Below, piece by piece: positions 34,500-46,160 of a DNA stretch of 64,000 nt. Position 1 is the first letter of the stretch. Each line of letters opens with the position of its first letter. This DNA comes from Calliphora vicina (Eukaryota; Arthropoda; Insecta; Diptera; Calliphoridae): positions 55,714,395 through 55,778,394 of the forward strand of contig NC_088783.1 of assembly GCF_958450345.1 (NCBI RefSeq), given 5' to 3'. Under the pieces are notes generated by a model that was not told the origin of the DNA, made no database searches, and saw only the letters and a program-made list of their open reading frames with translations. The position numbers were made by a program, and so were the translations under genes.

Positions 34500-35150
34500 T
34501 GTTGCACGACGAACAAAATTTGACTCGCAAAATTGGAATGTGGAAATGCGGTCGAGTGAAAGAGAGGATGATGATATAGCGTGACCTCAACCTCTAGTAA
34601 TGTTGGACTACGTCAGCAAGGAGCTCTAGTAAGGGTTCAAAGCGACCTAAAATCGATAAAGGAACAATACCAAACTGATCTAGACGACAAAACTAACAGT
34701 TTTACAAGTTGCTTTCTGATGATACGATGACATCATAAAAAACTTTGTATGAAAATATCGCATTCGGGTTCGGTGAAAGAAGTGGTATTGGTCATTATTA
34801 CAAATTCTTTCGATGGTTAATGCATGGAAACTACATTGTTTTTGACGCAAATATGAGAAAAAGTCCCAAATGTCGCAATTTGATTTCCGAGTAGAGGTAT
34901 GGTGAAATCAAATCATCAAAATAACGGGAAAATGCTGACTTCCGAGGTATAAATGGGGCTTAGGTATGATCGCATTGATCATTTAATCGAAAAATACCCA
35001 CTCGTCATCGTTCTCCACATTACAATGGAAAACCGAATATGGATGTTTGAAGTGCCAGGTGAATTTGCACCCAGCTCCATACATCCAGCACTACCACAAT
35101 GGAGCAGCTCCAGATAAATCTAAAATTTGAAATGCTAAATAATTTATAAT
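34500..35150 (+). pseudogene. piggyBac-like transposase remnant, C-terminal part
   Basis: Fragments in order and in changing frames: KKWYW (34772) followed by VNAWKLHCF (34818-34845), KYEKKSQMSQFDFRVEV (34854-34905), LRYDRIDHLIEKYPTRHRS (34960-35012), then CLKCQVNLHPAPYIQHYH (35047-35100). The piggyBac family typically has a (K/R)WWxPLF...VNAWxL(Y/H) segment, then an SQxDFRxE(I/V) helix, an RYDxxxH segment and a C-terminal Cys-rich CxxC...LHxxCFxxYH finger. The CxxC and the final histidines are visible here, part of the finger is damaged. The N-terminal two-thirds with the catalytic aspartates are unrecognisable. A possible piggyBac end is the GGGTTAA at 35514-35520. Confidence 0.6.
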
Positions 35151-35199
35151 TTTAATTAAATAAATAAAACAATAAAAATTTGCTTTTAATTAACGATAA

Positions 35200-35519
35200 A
35201 ATAAATTTTTTTGATATGATCAAATTTGTTATATTTGGAACACATTATGGTCTGTTGGGTATTTAAATACCCATTTACATTATACACAGTGTGTGGAGCA
35301 AGTGTGTTTACAAACTACTTTTAACTTTTTTATATTATAGATGAGATGTCTAAAGATATCTAAATCCGCCGGATGTTTTTGGTTTTTCGCATTTTCCTTT
35401 ATTTGCCAACGCTTTTCCCGAGCATTTTCCGACATAGAAAATATCACCATTTTACCATACGTTTTTTACTGTCGTCACTTTTTTTGGGTATTTAAATACC
35501 CCTTATTCAGGAATGGGTT
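35200..35519. other. Segment with paired GGGTATTTAAATACCC palindromes
   Basis: The perfect 16-bp palindrome GGGTATTTAAATACCC occurs at 35258-35273 and again at 35486-35501, and the segment ends GAATGGGTTAA. It may be the 3' flank of the piggyBac-like element. A frame of 86 residues at 35341-35601 spans it only by chance and ends in a mariner tail. Confidence 0.4.
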
Positions 35520-35670
35520 AAGTGAACTTATCTTATTTATTGGAAAGAGAAAACTTTGGAAGAAGTATGTAGATCTCAAGGGATACCATGTTCAAAAATA
35601 AAATGATTTTTTATCTAAAAACATTTGTTGAAAAATTCATGGATTTATTGGCCCTACCTTGTATACAAAA
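35520..35670 (+). pseudogene. mariner tail, irritans-like
   Basis: The frame ends with GKRKLWKKYVDLKGYHVQK and a stop at 35599, matching the extreme C-terminus of irritans-type mariner transposases (xKLxKRWxKCIxLxGDYVEK). The following GAAAAATTCATGGATTTATT and GGCCCTACCTTGTA fits that lineage's 3' untranslated end. Everything upstream is missing. Confidence 0.65.
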
Positions 35671-36179
35671 AAAATTACTAGATTTCTGCCGTTTTATGAA
35701 GAATACTAATAATCAAAATGACATTTCCCTTCTTTAAAATTCTTTAAGAAAAAACATTGTTTTTATTAGCCTTAAAGTAAAGAAATCAAAATCTTTAGCA
35801 AAAAAAACTTTAGCAACAAAAGCAATCAGTATTGATTATAACAATGAAAGAAAAGAAAATCTAGCAAAAGATATTTTAAGGTACCACATGCTGGGAGCGT
35901 AGAAAGTACAAAATAGTTTAACAAAATCCCCTTCAACACTAAAGCAGGAGCAGCGTCAAGGGTTGAACTAGCAATAGCAACAAAAATAAGGATTATTGGA
36001 AAATAAAAATAGTAAATGTTTGATAATGAGTCAATTGACTGGTTCGAAATAAATACGAACCATAGTGATGAAAAAGAATGACAAAGTCGATAAATAGTAG
36101 GTACCTACTTTTTTGGTACAATAAATAACTGAATGCAAAAATGTACATTGACTGTTATTTCCAAATGTTATAAAATTTA
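35671..36179. other. AT-rich stretch without recognisable gene
   Basis: Nothing identified. Confidence 0.4.
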
Positions 36180-37623
36180 AAATACATGTTACAACTTTGT
36201 TATAGGTACGAGATAACTTTAGCAAGCTGTTTTGATTTTATTCAGAATTTTATAGCAAAAATAGCTGATATGTTTAAACAAAATTTCGTCCCTCCATTGG
36301 CTCCATTGGCCAAAAATAGATCGAGTAGAATTAATAAAAATAAACCTAAATATATCTTGAACTAAAAGAGATGACATATTTATATATGTATTTTGTAGAT
36401 TTGTTTAAGGACTATTTATATTTCATATTTCAGCACATTCGGATTGGATTTTTGGAGACAGTTTTAAAAAATGTGAGACCCGAGGTGTCGTGTAATTTTG
36501 CTAATTAAGAGTAAAGATCTTCATTTACAAATTTGGTATCTTTGGTGACCCCCACTGAAATTTTCCGGCAAAAATGTTCGTAAAGCATTTTAATCCTCAA
36601 ATGTCCTTTTTGAAAGGACTTTTTTTGATTTTCTCGAAAAAAGGGTAAAAGTGACCCCTAAAGAGAGGAGGTAGAGGGTTAAGATCTTCCACAAAATTGA
36701 TCCCCATAAAATTCCACAATATAACTCTGACAATAAGAATTCTCTTAGACATTAACTTACAACATTTTTTCCAGTTAGTATCATACTCCCTTCGATATAA
36801 AAACTAAAAGTTTGACCCGACCATATAATACCCTACACCAAGTAAATGAGTAAAAATATTTTTCTTTTATAATATCAATAATTTATATTCGTGAGTGATT
36901 TTTGGAAGTGGGCCTTATATGACCAATTATGGACCGATCACCATGAAATTAGATCGTGTGATTTATATCTATATGAAAGTTATTTATGTTGAATTTTGTG
37001 TATATACCAACATTTTTAAGTGATTTAAGCACGTTAAAGTGATTTTCGGAAGCGGGTCTATATGGGAGCTATGACTAATTATGGACCGATTGTAACAAAA
37101 TTTTGTATATATAAAACTTATTTGGAGCGAAATTTGTGTAGATACATAGATAAATAAACATTTATGACCGATAAAGTCCAATTTCGAGAGGACATTTGTA
37201 TGTGGGCTAGGTGAAATAATGGACCGATTTTAGCCAGTTTCAATAGGCTTGGTCCTTGGTTCGAAAAAGTAATATGTAGCAAATTTGATCGAAATATCTT
37301 CAAAAGTGCGACCTGTACTCTGCGCACAAGGTTTACATGGACAGCCAGCCAGCCAACCAGATGGACGGACGGACGGACATCGTTTAATCGACTCAGAAAG
37401 TGATTCTAAGTTGATCGGTATACTTTAAGACTAATATTTTTGGGCGTTACAAACATCTGCACAAACGCATTATACCCTCCCCACTATGGTGGTGTAGGGT
37501 ATAAAAATCAGACCATCTGGACAATAAGTTTATTCTATAAAAATTATCTACTCAACATGTCCTTTTAGAATTATAGGGTCGCTGTTCTATTTCAATCAAA
37601 AAGTCTCAATTTGTTGGACAGTG
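36180..37623 (+). mobile_element. Third, degraded copy of the long-TIR CACTA-like transposon
   Basis: 36190-36490 matches the interior of copy A around 4810-5120 (AGAATTTTATxGCAAA, CTTGAACTAAAAGAGAT, CAGCxCATTCGGAT). The right tip, read inward from 37623, is CACTGTCCAACAAATTGAG followed by ACTTTTTGATTG, the same tip type as A and B. The left end is lost and an INE-1-like repeat sits inside. The base triplet after the tip is TTA. Confidence 0.6.
36811..37502 (-). mobile_element. INE-1-like repeat, family 1, left tip clipped
   Basis: It begins inside the stem (GACCCGACCATATAATACCC) and ends CTATGGTGGTGTAGGGTAT. GTCY complement GGACGGACGGACGGACATCG at about 37362-37381. Inserted in the third CACTA-like copy. 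Confidence 0.8.
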
Positions 37624-37671
37624 TTATTATTTAAACCAATCTAAACGATACATAATACTAATTTTTATTGA

Positions 37672-38166
37672 ACACAGAAAAAACTATATTTCAATTCAAA
37701 CATTTATCACATATTGAACTGCTTTCAATTATTTCATAATTGAATCAAGTATTCATGTGCTCAAAAACAAAATTTTCTGATATATTCTATTGAATTTTGA
37801 GTTTTGAATTTGATAATTTTGATATTTGAATATACAATTTTCGTTATTGGTTGAACTTTAAATACAAAAATTATTGAATAGATAATTTTCGTAATTGAAA
37901 AAACAAAAAATAACAAAAATGTGTTTTCAATTACGAAAATTATCTATTCAATAATTTTTGTATTTAAAGTTCAACCAAAAACGAAAATTCTACATATATT
38001 CAAATATCAAAATTATCAAATTTAAAACTCAAAATTCAATAGAAAATATCAGAGAATTTTGTTTTTGAGCACATGAATACTTGATTCAATTATGAAATAA
38101 TTCAAACCAGTTCAATATGTGACAAATATTTGAATTGAAACGGTTTAAGAAATAGTTTTTTCTGTG
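37672..38166. mobile_element. Foldback MITE with about 230-bp arms
   Basis: A long near-palindrome: the left arm 37673-37901 pairs with 37924-38166 around a 22-bp loop. Tips CACAGAAAAAACTAT and ATAGTTTTTTCTGTG are reversed complements. Differences between arms are few (point changes and small indels), so a transcript would fold into a long hairpin. It has no coding capacity. Tip similarity (ACACAGAAA) links it to the element at 23454-24836. Confidence 0.85.
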
Positions 38167-38215
38167 AAATAAATAGACAATTTTTTTTGATCGAACATCT
38201 ATGGACAAATGAAGT

Positions 38216-39328
38216 ATTGCTGTATGTCTTAAAAATGCAGGATTTACAATAGATTGCGTATCTTTTAAACTCGGTTTTCATTTTTAAAAACTTATATGTC
38301 ATTTTGATGGGTACATACCTGCCATTTATTCTCTCTTAGGCACTGAATATTATAGTGTAAACAACAAAGTTTTTTTGCAGGAAGTTTTGCTTTACTTCTT
38401 TAATTTGAGAAAAAGTGCCGCTGAAGCACACCGATTGCTCACCAAAGCTTATGGTGAATGTGTTCCATCGGGTACAACGTGTCAAGAGATAGTTTGTGCT
38501 GTTAAGAAGTAGTGATTTTGACACGGAAGATAAGAATTGCAGGCATTATTCCATGAAGATAGTTGTTAAACTATACAAGAGCTTTGCAAAATCTAATCAA
38601 GGAGGAATTTCAATTCGATCAACAGGATACATCCAAAAACAGGGAAATTGGGTACCATACGAAATGAAGTTAAGAGACCTTGAATGAAGATTTTGCATGT
38701 CCGAAACGATGCTTGCATGCTATAAAATAAAATCGCTTTTGCAACTAATAATTACTTGCGATGAAAAATAGATTCACTACGATAACTCGAAGCCCGGGCA
38801 AGCAGCAGAATCCACTCCGAAGCCAAATATCTATGTCGCTAGGGAAATGTTCTGTATTAAGTGGGATCAAATTTAGTTTGAGCTGCTGAAATCTTGCCAG
38901 ACCTTCACAGGCAACCTGTACCGAACGCAATTTATTCATTTGGCCGAAAAACTCCCAGAATATGCAGCCAGACATGAAACTGTAATATTCCATCATGACA
39001 ACCAGAATCGCCCACAAGCTGCAATACCTATTTAAAACTATTTATAATGAAGGCGTTGCAAAGTCTTGCCTCACCCGCCTGTTAGTCCAGACTTTGCTAC
39101 GGTCCGAATACTATTTGTATCGATCGATGCAGAACGATCTCTCTGGGATACGCTTCGCTTTAGAACAGAGTATCCTAAATTGATTTTATTCGTTTTTGGC
39201 CAGATGATGGGAAAAGGTCATAGATAACAATGGTCAATACTTTGAATACATTTAAATTGTGTAAATGTTTCAAAATAAAAGCAAGTAATTTGAAAAAATC
39301 TCGCATTTTTGAATCATATACACAATAT
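38216..39328 (+). pseudogene. mariner (Mos1-like) transposon, near full length but decayed
   Basis: Both ends are recognisable: TGTCTTAAAAATGCAGGATT at 38224 and CTCGCATTTTTGAATCATAT at 39301. The transposase starts near 38380 (KVLLYFFNLRKSAAEAHRLL), then SRDFDTED-like sequence at about 38512, GYIQKQGNWVPYEMKLRDLE (38627-38684), ITCDEK with a stop where WIHYDN should follow (38752), PAESTPKPNI (38810), ETVIFHHDN (38979) and RSMQNDLSGI (39120). A stop replaces the tryptophan after DEK, and several frame changes exist. The second catalytic aspartate (HHDN) remains. Confidence 0.85.
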
Positions 39329-40852
39329 TTCAACTAATCCGTATTGCAAACGTGACGGAAATTACGGCGCGTTCTTAATTACGCTATATGTATGCAAAAA
39401 AGATGCTTTAATAAGAAAATGTTTGCATATTTCCAGTTCCAGTTGAAAACGAGTTAAATTTTTTGTCACGTTTTTGAACCCATGTTTATTGCTAACATAA
39501 TTGAAACAGCAAAACGACAAAGCTTTAAGCTCTAAACAAAAGGCTTTTAAAATGATATCGAAAAATGGAAACAAGAAAAATAAATTACTAAGATTTCGTT
39601 AATTCAAATACGCTCGAATGTCGCGTTCTTGACCGTGGAAATAACAATTTGTAATTTCATTCACCAAAAGAAAGGCAGGAGGATTAAAATCAGGTAGACC
39701 AAAAAGTGTGGAGGGCCAAAAAATTAACCATTTCTTTGGTACAATATTTATTTAACATTTTACATCCCTGATGAAAGTTTCGGTGTGTTAAAAGCTTATT
39801 GAATATTCGCTGTAATGCAGACACATTGTCCAAACCGCAGGTGGTCACTCATTAAAGAAAAAATCGATGCTAATAAAATATTTGTATATCTACAGAATCA
39901 ACAACAAACTGGTTTATTTAACTTAAATTGCTTAGAAACAAAAACAAAAACCGAAACGCACACACCAAAACAATTTTCCAACAATTTACTTACAAAAGGA
40001 TTTGTAAACACAAACATACCAACAACTACATAATTGCATATTAATATGTGGTTAATGGTCAGCTTTTATTTAAACACACACACATAATTGTCCTAACTCA
40101 CACTTGTGTATCTTTATTTCAAGTGTGTTTGTGTAAATAAACCAAAACCTTTACAAATTTTGTAGCAAACGTGTGAAGTGTGTTAAACACACTTCATTTC
40201 CTGCATCCTCTGCCCCTGAATCTATAATCAGAAACAGGTATTTCCAGTTTTATTTTTTTTTTGTTTGTTCACTGGTATTTTTAGTTTTATAAATACTGCC
40301 GTGTTTGCTTATTCAATCTTATCATGTTCAAGTTTGAAATTTTCCAAATGAAAACACAACATTTTCTAACTAATCAAACAATTTTATCTATGACATCATT
40401 TATCTATCCCCCTTTCTCTTTTCGAGTGGTTGAGTGGTTGGTGTGTTTGCAAGGGGAATTTTCCGTCAATATTCTTAATTGAAACATACGTGTTTTTAGT
40501 TGTTGTTTGTATTTATTTAAAATTTAATATGTTTGTTATAGATTTCTAAATTGTTTGTTCGTTCGTTTGTTTAATTAATTACATTTCATGCTTTTAAGAT
40601 CAAAAGGATTTTGGTTGTTATAACAGATTCATATAAAAATAACTAAACCAACAGCAAAACTGTAATAGATCTTTGGAGAAATCTCATAGTTTAGAGCAAA
40701 AGGGTCAATTTAAAGCTTTGCCACCTTTTTTTTTAGTATTTTGTTAACAAGTTGTTTCGTGCTACATAAATATTTTCCATTGAATAGTGAAGGAATATTT
40801 AAAGGAATTGAATCATTTACATTTTAAGAAATTAAAGATACAAGTTAAAAAC
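39329..40852. other. Mostly unassigned, AT-rich
   Basis: CA/TG-rich short tracts (40073-40085, CACACACACA) and TTGTTTG runs at about 40500-40570. No gene or repeat family is recognised. Confidence 0.4.
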
Positions 40853-40892
40853 AAATAAGAAAGTATAATCATTCAAACCTGAACATATAGTA

Positions 40893-41333
40893 CTAGAGTG
40901 ACCAAAAAACCAGCAAATTTAAAAAAACCGGTTTCCGGTTAAACCGAAAAAGTGTGTTTTTGAAAAAACTGGCTTTGATTATTGTCTTTAAAAAAACCGG
41001 TTAAACGGTTTCGGTTTTTGTCTTCAAAAAAACCGGTTAACCGGTTTATATTAAAAAAGGTTTTAAATTTATTTTAAATCTTCTGAAATTTTGCATTTTT
41101 GAATTCTCTATCTCTATCTTTATGCAATTATTTTATATCTGTTACGAAATATTGTATCAAAATTTTGCATAAATGTGTTTGAATGAGCTTTAGAAAATAT
41201 ATTTCAATAAAACTGGTTAACCGTCTTACAAAAACCGGTTTGTCAAAAAACCGAAATGTTAAAAAAACCGTAACCGGTGGAGTTTACAAAGATGGAAAAA
41301 CCAGTTGACCGGTTTTCGGTTTTAGATACTCTA
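40893..41333. mobile_element. CCGGTT-rich inverted-repeat element, possibly hAT-like
   Basis: Filled with AAACCGGTT, AACCGGTTAACCGG and related self-complementary motifs in both orientations (at least a dozen). Tips TAGAGTGACC (left) and, inward from the right, TAGAGTATCT. Flanking 8-mers TATAGTAC and TATAATAA agree at 6 of 8 positions, which could be a worn hAT target duplication. No coding. Confidence 0.5.
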
Positions 41334-41673
41334 TATAATAAACACTGAGTAAATAAAAATTTTTCTTTTAAAATTTCAATAATTTATTTTCGTGACTGAT
41401 TTTCTGGAGTCGACCTTATATGGGAGCTATGATCAATTATGGACCGATCGCCTTGCAATTAGGTAGCGTGATTTATTGCTGTAACTTATTTATGTTAAAT
41501 TTTTTTTGGATATCAACATATTAAGGAGTTTGGTGACTTGTTTAATTATATATCGATCGCCAAGAAATTAGATCGCGTGATTTTTATTTTATGGTGATTC
41601 AAGTCATTTCCATTTGACTTTTAATGGGAGCCATGACCAATTATGGGCTCATCGCCAAGAAATTGGGTCTCGT

Positions 41674-42732
41674 AAATGCATCATTTACAATATTTTTTGA
41701 ACGCAGTTTTTTTTTTAATAATTTCAATGTCGTTTCAATCTGTCATTTATTCTCATTTAGTTATTGAACATTATAGTGAAAACAACAACTTTTTTTTCTG
41801 CTTCGAAATTGTAGAATGTTTTGGCGGAAAGTTTTGCTTTACTTCTTTAATTTGAAAAAAGTGCCGCTGAGACACACTGAAGCTTATGGTGAATGTGTTT
41901 AATAATTTCCAATGTGCGACAGATTGTTTGTGCGGTTCGGAAGTCGCGATTTTGACACAGAAGACAAACATCGCCCAGGATATTCAAAAAAGTTTGAAGA
42001 CCAAGAATTTGAGGCATTACTCCATGAAGATTGTTGGCAAAAACAACAGTTGCTCGCAAACTAATTGCGAGCTACTTAATCAGAAATTTCAAAACGTTTG
42101 CAAGCAGCAGGGTCGATCCAAAAGCAGGGAAATTTTGTACCTTACGAATTGAGTGCGAAAATGATGTTTGATTACTTGTGATGGAAAATGGATCCATTAC
42201 GATAACCCGAAGCGTAAGAAGTCCGACCCACCAGCCGAATCGAAAACAATGTCAAATATCCATTAGGTAAGATAATTCTCTGTATTTGGGTGCAGCAAAA
42301 GTGCCCTATTTATTATGAGCTGCAGAACTCTGACCAGACCATCACAGAGAACCTATACCCAACACAACTGATTCGTTTGAATGAAGCATTGACCGAAAAG
42401 AGCATAGAATATGCAGCCAAACTTGAAACCGAAATATTTGATCATGACAATGCTAGGCCATATGCTGCAATATCTGTTCAAAGGACATTAGAATGAAGAA
42501 GTTGGGATGTTTTGATACACCCGCTTTATAGTCCAGACCTTGAACCATCCTACAACTATTTGGTTCGATCGATGCAGACAGCTCTCTCTGGGAACAGAGT
42601 ATCCGATAATGGCTTGATTCGTTCTTGGCCTCCAAAGATGAACAGTTCTTTCTTGGAATCCACATGTTGCCAGAAAGATGGGAAAAGGTTGTAGCTAACA
42701 ATGACCAATACTTCCAATAAATTTATAAAAAA
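41674..42732 (+). pseudogene. mariner (Mos1-like) transposase, best preserved of the set
   Basis: The 5' untranslated part is present from about 41674 but the outermost terminal repeat is missing at both ends. Protein blocks: MFWRKVLLYFFNLKKSAAET (41816), RFRSRDFDTEDKHRPGY-like sequence (41935), EDQEFEALLHEDCW (41998), AAGSIQKQGNFVPYEL (42104), ITCDGKWIHYDNPKRKKS (42170; the usual E after D is G here), PAESKTMSNIH (42232), QLIRLNEALTEKSIEYA (42365), ETEIFDHDNARPYAAISV (42424, second aspartate kept), HPLYSPDLEPSYNYLVRSMQ (42513), LPERW-type LPERWEKVVANNDQYF (42665). Frames shift at several junctions and one stop follows RTLE. Confidence 0.9.
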
Positions 42733-42915
42733 GTGGCGTTTGGTCCCCCTTCTATTCTACTTTACGCCCAAGTTTACAAGAACGGCCAGAGAACCGGCTA
42801 ACCAGACGGTTTGACTTACATCATTAAGTCGACTCAGAAAGTGATTCGCAGTGATTCGGTTAGATTCGGGTGTTAGACGAATATTTGTGGATGTTACAAA
42901 CATCAGCACCACCGA

Positions 42916-43229
42916 AAAATGTTACTCTCTCAAAGAAGGAAACAAGTTTTCTAATTGCATCATCTTAAATCACCTCATTTCAATAACCGTGAAATTGTAA
43001 AAAACCTGCCTCCGAATACAATTGTGTTGTTAACCATCTGCGTTTGCTTCAGTTAGTATTATATTGTTTAAAATAATTTCCATTGCTAACTTAAGTCCTT
43101 AAAACTTGAATTAATTCCTTTAATAACTGTTTTTCACTAACCTACAGTCATCTAACATATGCTTCACAGTACATCTCCCTCCATGGAAATTTGTTGCCTA
43201 CCTTCCTGTATATTTAAATGTGTCTATTA
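42916..43229. other. AT-rich gap
   Basis: No feature recognised. Confidence 0.4.
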
Positions 43230-44221
43230 GGGTGGCCCATAGTAGACACAGTAGTTAAAATTTGGATTTTAATCTTGATTTAGGATTTTTTAGAATCGAA
43301 ATTTTGTACTCTTTACCACCAAAGTGAGGAGGATATTGATGTTTGTTACGCACAAAAATCTTAGTCAAACATACATATCTATGTATACCTATCATCTCGC
43401 AACCACTTTCTAAGTCTATTTGACCATGTCCGACCGTCCGTCTGGCTATCAATGTAAACTTGTGCCCAAAGTACAGGTCACAATTTCGAAGATATTTCGA
43501 TAAACTTTGACACATATGTATATTACGTTCGGCCCAAGGACGAAGTCTGTTGAAACTCATAAAAATCGGTCTAATATTTCACCATCCCCCAATATTGCGT
43601 GTCCTCCCGAAATGGGACTTTATCGATCATAAAAAAACACAGATATCCACACAAACTTTTTCACCAATAAGTTTTATATACAAATAAAATGCATCTACAA
43701 ATTTTGGGCGGATCGATTTATAATTGACCATAGCTTCCATGTAAGGCCACTAACGAAAATTACTTTAACGAACATATAACTCTTGAAAATGTTTGTATCC
43801 AGAAATAATTTAGTACAAATAAGTTTAGTATAGAAAAAATCACGCGACTGAATTTCATATCGATTGGTCTATTATTGGCATAGCTCCGATACAAGACCAA
43901 CTCTCGAAAATCACTTTAACGTACACAAAGCTCATGGAAATGTTGGTATACAAAATAAAATTTAATAGAAATAAATCGTGCTACTTTATTTCATGGCGAT
44001 CGCTCTGAAATTGGTCATAGCTCCCATGTAAGGACCAGTTTCGAAAATCACTCACCACAATAAATTATTGAAATTTTAAGAGAAAAAAGTATTTGCTCAT
44101 TTACTCAGTGTTGGGTATCATATGGTCGGGCTTGACCGACTATACTTTCTTATTTGTTGTGTTTTTAATTTTAGACGTTGCAAGTATCGAAAATCCTAAA
44201 ATTACAAAATAAGTGCCACCC
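43230..44221. mobile_element. TA-flanked MITE with GGGTGGC ends, carrying an INE-1-like repeat
   Basis: Ends GGGTGGCCCATAGT and, inward from the right, GGGTGGCACTTATTTTG, each preceded by TA (43228-43229; 44222-44223). Next to the tips the arms also share ATTTTAGGATTTTCGAT-like sequence. The short MITE body (about 140 bp) is interrupted by the INE-1-like copy 43307-44157. Confidence 0.7.
43307..44157 (+). mobile_element. INE-1-like repeat, family 1, near full length
   Basis: It starts TACTCTTTACCACCAAAGTG. The GTCY-type block is at 43428-43445 (GTCCGACCGTCCGTCTGG). Repeated CATAGCTCC modules occupy 43720-44040. The 3' stem is GGTCGG GCTTGA CCGAC followed by TATACTTTCTTATTTG at 44145-44157. 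It carries more CATAGCTCC modules than the shorter copies. Confidence 0.8.
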
Positions 44222-46160
44222 TATTGTACATAGGTAGTGAAGTGTATGTTAAAATTTTGTGAGAACGTGCTTTTGGTCTTTTTAGTATTCATGTGACTGT
44301 AACAAATCCTTTTAATCATAATTCATTAGTTCTTTCTCCATACACATTTAAGTTAGTTTTCTTCTCATGTCATTTAAATAACCATTCAAATGATAGACAA
44401 ACATATACATGTGTGTTTTTAGCTCTATTAAGGGTTGCTTTATTTTTATTTTCTAAAAAATTTCATTTCATTTTATACCTGATTAGATTCTTGGGTAACA
44501 GGGGTTCATTCATGTATTAAGCAATTAAAGGAAAAACAATGTAAATATTTATATAATTTAAATGGTTAATAAATTTATTAATAATATTGCTTTAGGGGAA
44601 AGATATTGTTGACTTAAAGGTGGACGGACGTATGGAGAAAAACACTTAAAAACACTAATTTAGGGAATATTATTGTAAGAAGGTTAAGGTTTAAATTAAA
44701 TATAGTTTCCTCGGAAGTGATAAAATAAAAATATCTATACAAATGAATAAAATTTGGGAGACTAGTTTTAAATAATATTTGAAATATCAGGCAATTGTGA
44801 GAGGCCGACAGGGGAGGCCAGATCGCAAGATAAAGGCAAGTAAATTTTCGCGATACTAAACGTTATTCAGAAGAAAATTTGTTATTACACTTATTCTTAT
44901 AAAAATTGTCTCAAAATTCACGAAATATTTGAATTTTGCATCAACTGTGTAGTAGAATGTTGCCAATCACAAGACAATTTGACAGCTCACAGTCAAGGTT
45001 TAGCAAAAATGGAACAGTACTGGAGAGAACGTCCCGAATGAACGTAATTTAAAAATTCAAGGAGAAAGAATAGGTCATGTTAGACTCACAGTCATCAATG
45101 AAAAAAAAGACATTCATATCCCATATCTCGAATTATCGATCGAGATTGGATAAATCTCAGATCAATCTATTTGTTAGACAGAGAATGTTGTACATTCCTT
45201 GGGTATTACAATATGATTAAATACAGATAAACCCAAGTGACCTGTTTGAAAATTGACTTTAACCAAACTTTCACAAAATAAGAACTATTTCACAAATACC
45301 ATACACGTTTGTAAATAATTTGTAGTCCTCAGAAACCTGATTTTAACAGCCACAAAGAACAACATATATTAGTCTCTCCGTACATTGATATACATATAAA
45401 ATAACATCGTCATCTCTAAATTTACTATTAACAAAACATCTTTGTTTTCTTTCATCAACCATCAATTAATAATCACATCACCATAAGTACAACACATAAT
45501 TTGATTATAGAAAATAATTCGATTTTGGTTGTAAATTTTTACCCAGCAAAGTGCTGACTGACAGACAATGTAAAAGGAATACTAGACAGCATAAAAGCAA
45601 CCAAAATAAAAATAGAATACTTTGATATTTAGTGCTGAAAGAAAAACAACAAGAAACCATCTAAACTAAATTGATAAAACGCTTTTCCCGATATACAAAC
45701 AAGTAAACGTCAGAGCATAATACGTTTGTATGGCAGTCAGTGCAACAAAAACAATAAGGCTCAAAGCGGAAGTGTCATTGTAATGTAAAAGCAATTTTAG
45801 CAAAAGAAAAACAATTGCATTAAAGCGAATTCTTTGGTTAATGAGAGAGCGAGAGTGCGGTGTATAAATTACAAAAAAAATGTATTGTTATTTGATACAC
45901 AAAGGCAACATGCAATAACTAAATTTACAAGCTTGCCTTTCTTACATATTGCTTTACACCTGCACTATTGTTGTTTGCAAATTGAGTTGTAAGTAATACA
46001 CTTTCAACAACAATATTAGCAAGCTACTAACATTATTAAAAGTTGCTGTTTAGTTGAGATAAAATGCTGAAGGAATGATAAAACTGGGAAATGCAGGAAA
46101 ATAAGTTTTTTAATTTACATTTTCCAATATTTAGAATTTTGATAGTTGCTTTTCATTATT
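44222..46160. other. AT-rich stretch without recognisable gene
   Basis: Single-copy-looking DNA. Frames up to 75 residues have no motif. A GAGAGAGCGAGAG run lies at 45844. I see no coding or RNA feature. Confidence 0.45.

Larger units (their letters stand above)
40853..42915 (-). mobile_element. INE-1-like repeat, family 1, split by two insertions
   Basis: Left edge AATAAGAAAGTATAATCATT (degraded stem) to about 40890; the middle 41334-41670 (TTTCAATAATTTATTTTCGT, GGAGCTATGATCAATTATGG); the end 42735-42915 with ACCAGACGG, AAGTCGACTCAGAAAGTGAT and AGACGAATATTTGTGGATGT. The gaps are filled by the CCGG-rich element (40893-41333) and by a mariner (41674-42732). Confidence 0.65.

Noticed and set aside
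35341..35601. 86-residue frame as a small gene
   Set aside because: Its last 20 residues are a mariner C-terminus and the rest crosses an AT-rich segment with palindromes; it is a chance fusion.
39815..40033. 72-residue frame rich in K, T, N
   Set aside because: Composition follows A-rich DNA. No family resemblance or start context supports a gene.
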